Source: Bacillus massiliigorillae
Lineage (GTDB): Bacteria; Bacillota; Bacilli; Bacillales; DSM-1321
Length of the DNA: 64,000 nucleotides
Direction: 5' to 3'
Assembly: GCF_000380245.2 (NCBI RefSeq)
Contig: NZ_HG428741.1
Location: 3,166,887 to 3,230,886, forward strand
The notes under the pieces were generated by a model. It was not told where the DNA came from and did not search any database. It saw nothing but the letters and a program-made list of their open reading frames with translations. Position 1 is the first letter of the stretch. Each line of letters starts with the position of its first letter. The position numbers and the translations under genes were made by a program. Shown one piece after another: positions 1-8,791 of this stretch.

Positions 1-1360
1 TTTTTGTAGCCTCATGTATAGCTTCAATTGTCATACCTTTTCTAATTAGCTCTAAAAGAATAAAGAATCGTTCGTCATTGCTAGCGTTCATTTCTTCAAT
101 TAATTCATTAACAGATAAGATTTCCAAACGTGCTAGCTTCAAGCCGACATTTTTACTTTCAAGTGAAGAAACAGCTTTTTGAATGGCACTTTCAAGGTTA
201 CGATCGATTGCCATTACTTCTCCTGTTGCCTTCATTTGTGTTCCTAGCTTACGGTTAGCTTGTTGGAACTTGTCAAATGGCCAACGCGGAAACTTCACTA
301 CTACATAATCAAGTGCTGGTTCAAAGCTAGAATATGTTGTTTTCGTTACAGGATTCTTAATCTCAGAAAGCTGATAACCTACTGCTAACTTAGCTGCTAA
401 ACGTGCAATCGGATATCCTGTTGCTTTAGAAGCAAGCGCTGACGAGCGACTAACCCTTGGATTTACTTCAATTAAATAATATTGTTTGCTGTTAGGGTCC
501 AATGCAAATTGAATATTACAGCCACCAATAATACCTAATGCCGAAATAATTTTAATAGACGCTCCTCGTAACATTTGAAATTCTTCATCTGTTAACGTTT
601 GAGACGGAGCAACTACAATCGAATCACCCGTATGAATTCCAACTGGGTCAATGTTTTCCATGTTACAAACTGTAATACATGTACCAGAACTATCACGCAT
701 TACTTCGTATTCAATTTCTTTAAATCCAGCAATACTTTTTTCGATTAAACATTGTGTAATCGGACTTTCTTGTAAGCCACCACGTACAAGTTCTTTAAAT
801 AAATCCATGTCTGCAGCAATACCGCCACCTGTACCACCAAGCGTATAAGCTGGACGTACAATAATTGGGAAGCCAATTTCTTTAGAAAAGGCAACAGCTT
901 CTTCTAATGTGTGAACAATTGTACTATCTGGAACTGGTTCATTAATTTCAAACATAAGCTGACGGAACAATTCACGATCTTCACCTTTTTTAATCGAATC
1001 AATCGGAGTTCCTAACAACTTCACATTAAATTTCTCTAGTACACCAGCTTCATCTAATTCATAAGCTAAATTTAGCCCTGTTTGACCGCCAAGTGTTGCT
1101 AGTAAACCATCTGGACGTTCTTTTGCGATAATTTTTGTAATTGCTTCTTTCGTTAATGGCTCAAAGTATACAATATCGGCATTTGTTTCGTCTGTCATAA
1201 TCGTAGCAGGATTATTATTAATTAAAATAACTTTATAGCCTTCTTCTTTTAAAGCTAGACAAGCCTGCGTACCACCATAGTCGAACTCTGCCGCTTGACC
1301 GATGACAATTGGACCTGAACCAATAACGAGTATAGATTGAATGGACGTATCTTTAGGCAT
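1..1360 (-). CDS. carB: Carbamoyl-phosphate synthase large chain, arginine-type (partial, N-terminal part)
   Basis: The reading frame is open from the ATG at 1360 to the left window edge, giving about 453 of the usual ~1030 residues. The N-terminus contains the ATP-grasp approach sequence IGSGPIVIGQAAEFDYGG, followed by TLGGQTGLNLA and the ATP-grasp stretches RPAYTLGGTGGG and EVNPRVSRSSALASKATGYP, all diagnostic of CarB. The protein makes carbamoyl phosphate from the ammonia delivered by CarA, bicarbonate and two ATP, for the ornithine carbamoyltransferase step. The start overlaps the carA stop by 8 bp, which indicates translational coupling. Its place in an arg operon rather than a pyr operon suggests the arginine-regulated isoenzyme. 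The C-terminal allosteric part is outside the window. Confidence 0.96.
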   Translation of the reverse strand, partial: MPKDTSIQSILVIGSGPIVIGQAAEFDYGGTQACLALKEEGYKVILINNNPATIMTDETNADIVYFEPLTKEAITKIIAKERPDGLLATLGGQTGLNLAYELDEAGVLEKFNVKLLGTPIDSIKKGEDRELFRQLMFEINEPVPDSTIVHTLEEAVAFSKEIGFPIIVRPAYTLGGTGGGIAADMDLFKELVRGGLQESPITQCLIEKSIAGFKEIEYEVMRDSSGTCITVCNMENIDPVGIHTGDSIVVAPSQTLTDEEFQMLRGASIKIISALGIIGGCNIQFALDPNSKQYYLIEVNPRVSRSSALASKATGYPIARLAAKLAVGYQLSEIKNPVTKTTYSSFEPALDYVVVKFPRWPFDKFQQANRKLGTQMKATGEVMAIDRNLESAIQKAVSSLESKNVGLKLARLEILSVNELIEEMNASNDERFFILLELIRKGMTIEAIHEATK

Positions 1361-2435
1361 ACACTTTTTCTCTCCCGCTAGAACTTTTCACTTTTTGTAA
1401 AAATTCATCAAATATTACAGCACTTTCTGCTGGACCTGGATTTGCTTCTGGATGGAATTGAGTTGTAATAATTGGTAAGGTTTTATGTTGTACCCCTTCA
1501 ATTGATCCATCATTTACTTGTTTGAAGCGTACTTGTAATTCTGTACCTTCTAAACTTTTTTCATCTACAACATAGCTGTGATTTTGAGAAGTCATAAACA
1601 CTGATTTATTGAAAATATCTGCAACTGGTTGATTAGCTCCTCTATGGCCGAACAATAATTTCTTCGTTTTCCCACCAAATGCTAACGATATAAGCTGATG
1701 ACCAAGACAAATCCCCATAGTTGGATAGCTTGATGCAATAGCTTGTATTTCTGCAATATATGGCAACATATCCACAGGATCCCCAGGACCATTTGATAGG
1801 AGAATACCATCTGGTTTCAGAGCATGTACTTGAGCAGCTGTTGTATTGTAAGGTACCACCGTTACTTTACAGCCCTTCTCCAACAAATACGTTAAAATTG
1901 ATTTCTTAAAGCCAAAATCCATTAGGACAATATGATGATTGCCATCACCATGAACTTCCATTTGTTGCTGTGACACAAGCGGCACAGGTGAATCTGCATG
2001 GAAATTCTGTTCAGAGACATTAAATTCAGCTGTTGTATTCATGTAAGCTGGCATCGAGCCTTTTGTACGAATTCGCTTTACTACAGCACGTGTATCAACG
2101 TTTCCTAACATTGGGACATTCCATTTATTTAAATACTGAACAATCGACATTTCAGCATCATAATGTGAATGCATCATATCTCCACGATGAACAATCACAC
2201 CTGCAACATGCGGTTTAATGCTTTCAAAATCACTTTTGTTAATTCCGTAATTTCCGATTAACGGATAAGTGAATACTACAATTTGATCTTTATATGAAGG
2301 ATCTGTAAGTACCTCTTGATACCCTGTCATTCCAGTAAAGAACACCATTTCTCCTGAAATAACAGTCTGTGGTTGACTAGTAAGCCATTTTCCAGTAAAT
2401 ACTTCTCCATTTTGTAAATGTAAATAGCCTTTCAT
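1353..2435 (-). CDS. carA: Carbamoyl-phosphate synthase small chain (glutamine amidotransferase), arginine-type
   Basis: The protein has 360 residues, the usual length for CarA. It has an N-terminal CPSase small domain (GEMVFFTGMTGYQEVLTDPSY) and a C-terminal class I glutamine amidotransferase domain. The nucleophile cysteine is in GICLGHQL, and the catalytic His/Glu are in TQFHPEANPGP. It hydrolyses glutamine and channels ammonia to CarB, whose gene overlaps its 3' end. The ATG at 2435 is preceded by a clear GAGGTGAGAGA ribosome binding site. A separate ARG-box promoter lies just upstream in the argD-carA gap, so carAB is probably transcribed both from argC and from this internal promoter. 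Confidence 0.97.
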   Translation of the reverse strand: MKGYLHLQNGEVFTGKWLTSQPQTVISGEMVFFTGMTGYQEVLTDPSYKDQIVVFTYPLIGNYGINKSDFESIKPHVAGVIVHRGDMMHSHYDAEMSIVQYLNKWNVPMLGNVDTRAVVKRIRTKGSMPAYMNTTAEFNVSEQNFHADSPVPLVSQQQMEVHGDGNHHIVLMDFGFKKSILTYLLEKGCKVTVVPYNTTAAQVHALKPDGILLSNGPGDPVDMLPYIAEIQAIASSYPTMGICLGHQLISLAFGGKTKKLLFGHRGANQPVADIFNKSVFMTSQNHSYVVDEKSLEGTELQVRFKQVNDGSIEGVQHKTLPIITTQFHPEANPGPAESAVIFDEFLQKVKSSSGREKVYA

Positions 2436-2450
2436 TCTCTCACCTCTATT

Positions 2451-2496
2451 GATGAATATTTATTTAAATATAAGAATTTTTATTCATATCCATCAA
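2451..2496 (-). promoter_or_regulatory. Candidate internal carAB promoter with two ARG boxes (AhrC/ArgR operator)
   Basis: On the minus strand I see a possible -35 TTGATG (2491-2496), an 18-nt spacer and a -10 TATATT (2467-2472). Between and beside them are two matches to the Bacillus ARG box CATGAATAAAAATTCAAG. TATGAATAAAAATTCTTA (complement of 2471-2488) matches at 14 of 18 positions, and GATGAATATTTATTTAAA (2451-2468, plus strand) at 12 of 18. The plus/minus pairing of boxes is the same as at the argC promoter. The family role (arginine-dependent repression) is known; the existence of this second promoter is inferred. Confidence 0.65.
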
Positions 2497-2520
2497 AAAA
2501 TATTCAGCCTTATACGGCTG
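2495..2520 (-). terminator. Weak terminator-like hairpin overlapping the argD stop
   Basis: Read on the minus strand, CAGCC-GTATAA-GGCTG is followed by AATATTTTTT. The stem is only 5 bp but GC-rich, and the argD stop codon lies in the loop. It could cause partial termination between argD and carA, which would fit with the separate promoter directly downstream. Confidence 0.4.
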
Positions 2521-3667
2521 GCGTAGGTACTTTCTTCAATAGTGTACTAATTTTTTCAATTGCTAGGTCTAATTCTTCAATTGTTACAGTAAGTGGTGGT
2601 AATAATCTCATTACATGTGGCGCTGAAGTTAATACAAGTAATTGTTCCTTTTGTAATTCAAGAACTAATGGTCCTGCATCTACTTTCAAGTCAATACCAA
2701 TCATTAAACCTAATCCTCTTACTTCATTAACCAGTTGAACATCACTTAATGCTGTTTTTAACTTGCTTCTTACTAACTCGCCTTTCGCAACAACTTCTTG
2801 TAAGAAATCATCTTGGAAACATTCATCTAGTACGGCAATTGCAGCAGCTGTGCTAATTGGATTTCCTCCAAAAGTCGATCCATGAGTTCCTGCACCGAAA
2901 TGTTCTTTCAACTCAGCTTTTCCAAGCATTGCACCGATTGGCAATCCATTACCGAGTCCTTTTGCACAAGTTACGATATCTGGTTGAAAATCAAAGTTTT
3001 GGAACGCAAATGGCTTACCAGTTCGTCCGATACCTGTTTGCACTTCATCAATAATAATTAATGCACCAACGTTCTTCGCTACTTCTTGAACGGTTTTCAA
3101 AAAACTTTCTGTCGCCGGATTAATACCGCCTTCACCTTGAACGATTTCAAACATGATTGCTGCTGTATTCTCATCAACCGCAGCTTTCACTTCTTCTTCA
3201 TTATTGAAAGTAATGTATTCAAACGCATCGAGCATTGGGCCAAAACCAATTCGTACTTTTTCTTGACCTGTCGCACCCATTGTAGCAAATGTACGACCAT
3301 GGAATGATTGTACGCATGTTACAATTTTCTTTCTTCCTGTCGCTTTCTTTGCTAGTTTAATAGCAGCTTCATTCGCCTCTGCTCCACTATTACAAAAGAA
3401 CGCTGCATCTAATCCAGATGTCTCTGCTAGCTTTGTAGCCAACGCTTCTTGATTTGGTTGTTGAAATAAATTTGATGTATGCCAATATTGATCTAATTGT
3501 TTTTGAACCGCTGCCTTTACTTTACTATTACAATGTCCTAGGTTTAATACACCAATTCCAGTTGTAAAATCCAAGTATTTTTGTCCATCTGTCGCTGTTA
3601 GCCAACTTCCTTCACCTTTTTCAGGTGTAATATTCCATCTTGCATATGTTGGAAATACATGACTCAT
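2510..3667 (-). CDS. argD: Acetylornithine aminotransferase
   Basis: This is a class III PLP aminotransferase of 385 residues that converts N-acetylglutamate semialdehyde to N-acetylornithine. The PLP lysine is in CAKGLGNGLPIGAM, the cofactor aspartate in IIIDEVQTGIGRTG, and the glycine/serine pocket in CNSGAEANEAA. I place the start at MSHVFPTYARW (ATG at 3667), because AGTGAGGGTTTAACA lies in front of it. The longer frame from 3709 runs through the 3' end of argB and is not used. It starts 2 bp after the argB stop. Confidence 0.96.
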   Translation of the reverse strand: MSHVFPTYARWNITPEKGEGSWLTATDGQKYLDFTTGIGVLNLGHCNSKVKAAVQKQLDQYWHTSNLFQQPNQEALATKLAETSGLDAAFFCNSGAEANEAAIKLAKKATGRKKIVTCVQSFHGRTFATMGATGQEKVRIGFGPMLDAFEYITFNNEEEVKAAVDENTAAIMFEIVQGEGGINPATESFLKTVQEVAKNVGALIIIDEVQTGIGRTGKPFAFQNFDFQPDIVTCAKGLGNGLPIGAMLGKAELKEHFGAGTHGSTFGGNPISTAAAIAVLDECFQDDFLQEVVAKGELVRSKLKTALSDVQLVNEVRGLGLMIGIDLKVDAGPLVLELQKEQLLVLTSAPHVMRLLPPLTVTIEELDLAIEKISTLLKKVPTPAV

Positions 3668-3669
3668 TG

Positions 3670-4437
3670 TTAAACCCTCACTTTCTCTACAAATGACGTT
3701 CCTACCCATTTTCCACTTTCAAAAAAATGCTCTTTACCACTTACAATTCGCACATGCTCAATACCTGTTTGTAATGTTTTAAGAGCTGTCTTTACCTTTG
3801 GAATCATACCACCATATATTACTTTATCTTCAATTAACTGTTCTGCTTCATCTAAAGTCATACGTTCTACTAATGCACCGTTCTCTAGAACACCTTTTAC
3901 ATCTGTAACAAACACACAGCTTTCCGCATTCAATGCCTTTGCAACTGCCCCAGCAGCCATATCTGCATTTACATTTAACGTCTTTCCATTCTCAGAAAGC
4001 GCTAATGGTGTTAAAACAGGTACAAGATCTAAAGAAAGGATATTCATAATTAAATCACTATTAACATTTGTGATTTCTCCTACTTCACCTAAAGCTGATT
4101 GATCAATATAATCTCCTTGTAGAAGATTAGCATCGTTTCCATGAAGTCCAATTGCTGAGAAACCATACTTTTGTAATAAGGACACGAGCGTTCGATTGGT
4201 TTTTCCTGATAGCACTAGCTCAACTACATCTAATACATCTTTGGTTGTTCTTCGCAAACCGTTGTGAAACTCTGGTACGATTTGTAATGCATCTAGCATT
4301 TCGTTTATATCAGGGCCACCACCATGAACAAAGACAAGCTTATATCCTTCCGCCTGTAAATCTTTTAAACTTGTAAAGAAGGATTCATGCAATTCATTTA
4401 AAATGCTTCCTCCTAGCTTTATAAGTAGAATTTTCAT
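3670..4437 (-). CDS. argB: N-acetylglutamate kinase
   Basis: This is an amino-acid kinase family protein of 255 residues, the standard length for the ArgB of Bacillus. The glycine-rich nucleotide loop is KLGGSIL at the N-terminus. The N-acetylglutamate site is VHGGGPDINEML, and NVNADMAAGAVA and IYGGMIPKVKTAL are further family signatures. It phosphorylates N-acetylglutamate in the second committed step of arginine synthesis. It lacks the N-terminal helix of arginine-feedback-inhibited ArgB enzymes, consistent with control by the operon repressor instead. GGGAGGCACATT ahead of the ATG is a good ribosome binding site. Confidence 0.96.
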   Translation of the reverse strand: MKILLIKLGGSILNELHESFFTSLKDLQAEGYKLVFVHGGGPDINEMLDALQIVPEFHNGLRRTTKDVLDVVELVLSGKTNRTLVSLLQKYGFSAIGLHGNDANLLQGDYIDQSALGEVGEITNVNSDLIMNILSLDLVPVLTPLALSENGKTLNVNADMAAGAVAKALNAESCVFVTDVKGVLENGALVERMTLDEAEQLIEDKVIYGGMIPKVKTALKTLQTGIEHVRIVSGKEHFFESGKWVGTSFVEKVRV

Positions 4438-4448
4438 AATGTGCCTCC

Positions 4449-5687
4449 CTACGAACGATAACTACCATTGATTTTGACATAATCATACGTTAGGTCACAG
4501 CCCCAAGCCGTTCCCTTTGCTTCACCTTCGTTTAATACCGCTTTAATGACAACCACTTCTTGCTCTAAATACGCTTTAGCGTCTTCTTCAGAAAAATTAA
4601 CTGGCGTACTGTTTTGTAATACAACGATATCCCCAAAGTAAATAGTTACATCTTCCGGATTAAACGGAACACCTGCACGTCCCATAGCAGCGATAACACG
4701 TCCCCAGTTTGCATCTGTTCCGAAGATAGCTGTTTTCACCAGACTTGAACCTACCACTGTTTTAGCTAATGCACGAGCATCACTTACTGATTGTGCTCCT
4801 TCCACATTCACTTCAATTAACTTCGTTGCACCTTCACCGTCTCTTGCGATTTTCTTTGATAAATCTTTGCAAGCTAATGCCACTAATTCAACGAATGTAG
4901 CCCAGCCTTCTTGGCTTGGTGTTAACTCAGCACAATTGCTTTGACCGTTCGCTAAAAGAATCACCATATCATTTGTCGATGTATCCCCATCAACTGTAAT
5001 TTGATTAAATGTCGAATCAATACATTGTGATAATGCCAATTGTAAATTTTCCGAAGAAACATTCGCATCAGATGTAAGGAATCCAAGCATTGTTCCCATA
5101 TTAGGATGAATCATTCCTGACCCCTTAGCTGCACCACCAACAGTTACAGTTACTCCATTAATCTCCGCTTGAAATGCACAATGCTTTTGGAAAGTATCTG
5201 TAGTTAAAATAGCTGTCTCAAAATCAGCAGCACACTCTGCTAGATTTTGAAATTCAATCTGCTCGATACCTGATTTAACTTTATCCATATCCAATAGTTG
5301 CCCAATTACACCTGTAGATGCTACGGCAACTTGTGTATTTTCAATTCCCAGCTTCTTAGCCGCTAAATTTCTCATCTCATATGCATCAAGCATACCTTGT
5401 TCACCTGTTGCTGCATTTGCATTTCCACTATTAACGATGACCGCCTGAATCTTTGCACCTTGAGCCATTGTCTCTTTTGTTACTTTAATAGGAGCTGCTT
5501 GCGTAATAGATTTAGTGAAAACCGCAGCTGCATTTGCTAAATTATCAGATACAATAATTCCTAAATCTTTTTTATTATTGCGTAGACCCATATGGTACCC
5601 GCCCGTTTTATAACCTTTGGCACTTAAAATATTTCCACCTTGAATTTCTTTAATGCTGCTATTAAATGTCGTTGTATTCATTTTCAT
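4449..5687 (-). CDS. argJ: Bifunctional ornithine acetyltransferase / N-acetylglutamate synthase
   Basis: This is an ArgJ family Ntn-hydrolase fold protein of about 412 residues. It recycles the acetyl group from acetylornithine to glutamate. The self-cleavage and nucleophile threonine lies in HPNMGTMLGF. The residue before the threonine is glycine rather than the common alanine, a conservative variation that leaves the nucleophile intact. The oxyanion motif VTVGGAAKGSGMIHP is present. The start is ambiguous: GTG-ATG-AAA-ATG are in frame at 5690, 5687 and 5681, and no strong Shine-Dalgarno sequence is visible. It follows the argC stop by 11 bp, so translational coupling is likely. Confidence 0.95.
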   Translation of the reverse strand: MKMNTTTFNSSIKEIQGGNILSAKGYKTGGYHMGLRNNKKDLGIIVSDNLANAAAVFTKSITQAAPIKVTKETMAQGAKIQAVIVNSGNANAATGEQGMLDAYEMRNLAAKKLGIENTQVAVASTGVIGQLLDMDKVKSGIEQIEFQNLAECAADFETAILTTDTFQKHCAFQAEINGVTVTVGGAAKGSGMIHPNMGTMLGFLTSDANVSSENLQLALSQCIDSTFNQITVDGDTSTNDMVILLANGQSNCAELTPSQEGWATFVELVALACKDLSKKIARDGEGATKLIEVNVEGAQSVSDARALAKTVVGSSLVKTAIFGTDANWGRVIAAMGRAGVPFNPEDVTIYFGDIVVLQNSTPVNFSEEDAKAYLEQEVVVIKAVLNEGEAKGTAWGCDLTYDYVKINGSYRS

Positions 5688-5698
5688 CACAAGCAGGT

Positions 5699-6733
5699 TT
5701 ATGGATACTGCGGTACTTGTTTAAGGCCAGCTGTTTGTTCGTAGCCACTTAATATATTCGCATTCTGTACCGCTTGACCTGCCGCTCCTTTCACCAAATT
5801 ATCTATTACAGCAACGATTGTTACTCTTCTTGTTCTTTCATTAATACTCACACCAATATCGCAGAAATTCGATCCAGCTACTTGTTTCGTACATGGATAC
5901 TGTCCTTCCGGCATAACCCTTACGAATGGATGATCTTGATATACTTCTTTATATAAATCTACTAATTGGGCTGTTGTCACATTTTCTTTCAATTGAACAT
6001 ATGTTGTTGTCATAATCCCTTTAATCATAGGAACTAAATGTGTATTAAATTCAACTGTTGTTATATCTTCTTGCCATTTGTTCAATTGTTGCTCAATTTC
6101 AGGAATGTGTTGATGTTGATGCACTTTGTAAATTTTGAAATTTTCGTTCAATTCACTATACATCGTATTTAATGATGGCGTTCTTCCTGCACCAGATACG
6201 CCCGATTTTGCATCAATAATAATGCTATTAGGTTCACACCAATTCTTTTGACATAATGGCGCTAACCCAAGCAATGTTGCCGTTGGATAACAACCCGGAT
6301 TTGCGATTACATGGGCACCTTTAATATTCGCCGCATTCCATTCACTAAGTCCATACACTGCTTGTGCTAGTGTATCAATCGAAGCTGCTTCTTTTTTATA
6401 CCACTGTTTATAAGATTCTGGATTTTCAAGCCTTAAATCACCAGATAAATCGACCACCTTAACGCCAGCTTCGATAAATTGTGGTGTTAATTCAGCCGAT
6501 ACCCCCGCTGGAGTCGCTAGAAAAACAATCGAGCTTTTCTTAGCTATTTCGATTGGATTAATTGGTTCCAACATTAGATTTATATGCATGAGATGTGGAT
6601 TTTCTTCATGTATATACTGACCTGCCTTCGATGATGAATGAAGTGACACTATATTAAAATGCGGGTGATTATCTAGAATTCTTATTAACTCTAGCCCGCT
6701 ATATCCCGTCGCGCCTACTATAGAAACATTCAT
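5699..6733 (-). CDS. argC: N-acetyl-gamma-glutamyl-phosphate reductase
   Basis: The protein has 344 residues, with the N-terminal Rossmann sequence VGATGYSGLELIR and the catalytic cysteine in ANPGCYPTATLLGL. The histidine region near HVHQHQHIPEIEQQL is also seen. It reduces N-acetylglutamyl phosphate to the semialdehyde with NADPH. It is the first gene of the minus-strand arginine operon. AAAGGGGGG precedes the ATG, and an ARG-box promoter lies 64 bp upstream. Confidence 0.97.
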   Translation of the reverse strand: MNVSIVGATGYSGLELIRILDNHPHFNIVSLHSSSKAGQYIHEENPHLMHINLMLEPINPIEIAKKSSIVFLATPAGVSAELTPQFIEAGVKVVDLSGDLRLENPESYKQWYKKEAASIDTLAQAVYGLSEWNAANIKGAHVIANPGCYPTATLLGLAPLCQKNWCEPNSIIIDAKSGVSGAGRTPSLNTMYSELNENFKIYKVHQHQHIPEIEQQLNKWQEDITTVEFNTHLVPMIKGIMTTTYVQLKENVTTAQLVDLYKEVYQDHPFVRVMPEGQYPCTKQVAGSNFCDIGVSINERTRRVTIVAVIDNLVKGAAGQAVQNANILSGYEQTAGLKQVPQYP

Positions 6734-6796
6734 TTAATCTTCGCCCCCCTTTGAAAGAATACATAAAAACAATGCATTACCGTTTATATTTACATT

Positions 6797-6840
6797 ATTA
6801 TAAGTGTGAATAAAAATAAATGCAATTGAATTTTTATAAA
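6797..6840 (-). promoter_or_regulatory. argC promoter with paired ARG boxes (AhrC/ArgR operator)
   Basis: On the minus strand there is a -35 TTGCAT (6820-6825), exactly 17 nt of spacer and a consensus -10 TATAAT (6797-6802). TGTGAATAAAAATAAATG (6805-6822, plus strand) and the inverted ATAAAAATTCAA core (complement of 6823-6840) are abutting ARG boxes that cover the -35. Bound arginine repressor would therefore block RNA polymerase. Apart from the hairpin at 7016-7048, I see nothing else recognisable in 6841-7015. Confidence 0.85.
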
Positions 6841-7015
6841 TTTTTAACTTTTCTAAAGAAAATGTATTTTTGACCTATTTATTAGCGTAGTGTTGAAAAG
6901 TCAATGTAAATAGACTTTTCGATATTTCCACTTACTAAAGTGTTAAAACATTAAACATATTACTAATGTATATTTCATTATTTTTATGCAACGAATATTC
7001 ATTATTCCCATAAAG

Positions 7016-7048
7016 AAAAAACCGTCCATAATTTTGGACGGTCTTTTC
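7016..7048 (-). terminator. Rho-independent terminator of the DsrE-like gene
   Basis: ACCGTCC and GGACGGT (7021-7042) form a 7-bp stem with an ATAATTTT loop. On the minus strand the stem is followed by a T-rich run, directly behind the stop codon of the gene ending at 7049. Confidence 0.8.
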
Positions 7049-7387
7049 TTAGTTAATTGTTATAACTTCATATTGACTAGCAAGTTCAATAAAGTGTGCC
7101 ATACTGCTGATTTCACCTACGACAATCTTGTCTTCCACATCGTAGTAATCTACACATGTTTTACACGCAAAAACGTCAGTACCTTTTGCTGCTAAGTCTT
7201 GTAATTGTAAAGAAACAAGCGATTGGCTCGTCAACGAAAGGACTCCACTATTCATACAAAAAACAGCTTTCGGAATTTCTTCACGCTGCTTTAATAATGT
7301 AAAAAATGTTTCCAATAACGTTTCACCAAGCTCTTCATTTCCTTTTCCAAATGTGTTCGCACTTAGAAGAACCACTTTATTATTCAC
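7049..7387 (-). CDS. DsrE-like small protein, similar to the C-terminal domain of YedF
   Basis: This is a 112-residue protein starting at GTG. LSANTFGKGNEELGETLLETFFTLL followed by FCMNSGVL and FACKTCVDYY resembles the DsrE-like second half of the selenium-metabolism protein YedF, here without the TusA domain. It has two adjacent cysteines (CKTC) that could be redox or sulfur-carrying. The substrate is unknown, and assignment to sulfur transfer is an inference from the family. It lies downstream of the yitW-like gene on the same strand with a 32-bp gap, so it may be cotranscribed. It is followed by a strong terminator. Confidence 0.6.
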   Translation of the reverse strand: MNNKVVLLSANTFGKGNEELGETLLETFFTLLKQREEIPKAVFCMNSGVLSLTSQSLVSLQLQDLAAKGTDVFACKTCVDYYDVEDKIVVGEISSMAHFIELASQYEVITIN

Positions 7388-7419
7388 TACTAATCACACC
7401 CTCTAAAATAGTCAGAGCA

Positions 7420-7728
7420 TTAAGAAATGCCTAATGCTATTTTAGCATAACGAGACATGCGATCTTTCGACCATGGTGGATTCCACACAATGTCCACAGT
7501 TGAATCTTTCACCTCAGGAATATCCATTAGTGCCACTCTTACTTGATCCACGATCTGACCTGCTAATGGGCAACCCATAGACGTCAATGTCATTGTAACT
7601 GTTGCCATTCCTTCATCATTTAAGTCAATATCATAAACTAATCCAAGATTGACGATGTCAACTCCTAGCTCAGGATCTATTACTTGTTCCAAAGCACCCA
7701 TAATATTATCTTTTAAATCTTGATCCAT
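7420..7728 (-). CDS. yitW: MIP18/DUF59-family Fe-S assembly factor (YitW/SufT-like)
   Basis: The protein has 102 residues starting MDQDLKDNIM. The signature VIDPELGVDIVNLGLVYDI and TSMGCPLAGQIVDQV, with the conserved cysteine, define the MIP18/PaaD/SufT family. These proteins help deliver Fe-S clusters to target enzymes. I chose the ATG at 7728 because AAGGAGTG lies at workable spacing, whereas the upstream in-frame GTG at 7737 abuts that sequence. Its position beside the yitV-like esterase and the arg operon matches the gene order known for Bacillus. The symbol is given by order and family. Confidence 0.8.
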   Translation of the reverse strand: MDQDLKDNIMGALEQVIDPELGVDIVNLGLVYDIDLNDEGMATVTMTLTSMGCPLAGQIVDQVRVALMDIPEVKDSTVDIVWNPPWSKDRMSRYAKIALGIS

Positions 7729-7801
7729 ATTTTTCACACTCCTTATTTTTTACATTGTAACAAATATTAATAAGGCTGTCCTAAAAGACAATTTGCATAC
7801 C

Positions 7802-8560
7802 TTACAAATATTTCACAAACCAATTTACCGCTTCTACTGCAGCTTTATTCGGAACAACATGCCCTGCTTGTTCATCTAAAATAAATGACAATGGTATATT
7901 CTTTTGCTCATATGTAGGCTTTAATTGTTCATAGAAATTATATGCCCCTTCATATGGTACGGTTGTATCACGTTTTCCATGCCAGAATAATAGTGGACGG
8001 TGATTCCATTCCGAAATGTCTGTAGTAGCATCATATTCTTTTAGCATATTTAATTGTTCTTCAATTTGTTCATTTGTTAAAGGAATTTTAATATTATTTT
8101 GTTCCATTACTTGCAATTGTAATTTAGCAAAATCAATATAAGCTGGATTACCCATTAACGAAACAGCAGTTTGAATCCAATCATATTTCGCCATAGCGCC
8201 TAATGTAATGATGGCTCCCATTGATGTTCCTGCAACCCCAATTCGTCCTTCCTCTATTAAGCCTTGCTCATCAAAAAACTCTTTCAATACTTCGATATCA
8301 TGAATAGTCGTTAAGACGACTTTCCAAAATTCTGCATGTAGATGTTTCTCTTCCAAACGTTCACCATGATAAAGAGCATCTGGTAATATAACACGATACC
8401 CTTGTTCCGCTAGCATATATGCATATTGCAGGTTTCTTTCTTTAATACTTGCAATTCCATGAATAAAAATGACGAACGGAAGCTTGTCTTCCATTTTCTC
8501 ATGTTTTACGACATGCAATAAAGGGATGCCAAGTATATTTTCTTTCTTGATGATTACCAT
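7802..8560 (-). CDS. yitV: Alpha/beta-hydrolase esterase, YitV-like
   Basis: The protein has 252 residues with an alpha/beta-hydrolase fold. The nucleophile serine is in GTSMG (GxSxG), the oxyanion region in VIFIHGIAS, the acid region near WHGKRDTTVP, and the catalytic histidine in DEQAGHVVP. It belongs to the dienelactone-hydrolase-like esterase group; the physiological substrate is not known. GGGGGAA precedes the ATG. It is the first gene of a probable yitV-yitW-DsrE unit on the minus strand. Confidence 0.8.
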   Translation of the reverse strand: MVIIKKENILGIPLLHVVKHEKMEDKLPFVIFIHGIASIKERNLQYAYMLAEQGYRVILPDALYHGERLEEKHLHAEFWKVVLTTIHDIEVLKEFFDEQGLIEEGRIGVAGTSMGAIITLGAMAKYDWIQTAVSLMGNPAYIDFAKLQLQVMEQNNIKIPLTNEQIEEQLNMLKEYDATTDISEWNHRPLLFWHGKRDTTVPYEGAYNFYEQLKPTYEQKNIPLSFILDEQAGHVVPNKAAVEAVNWFVKYL

Positions 8561-8791
8561 ATGTATTCCCCCAACATACCATTTTTCTACTACTACATTA
8601 TATCCTTTTAACTTAAATACTAAAATGATTATATAAAACGTTTACACTAAGAAGAACATGAAAATTACATATATTTAACAATGAACATGTATACATTTAC
8701 AATATCATGCTGTAAATTGGAAACGAAAGAAAGTTTCTTTTACAACATTCCTACTGTAAAGTAGTATTATGATAAAAAGAGGAGGGGCTTT

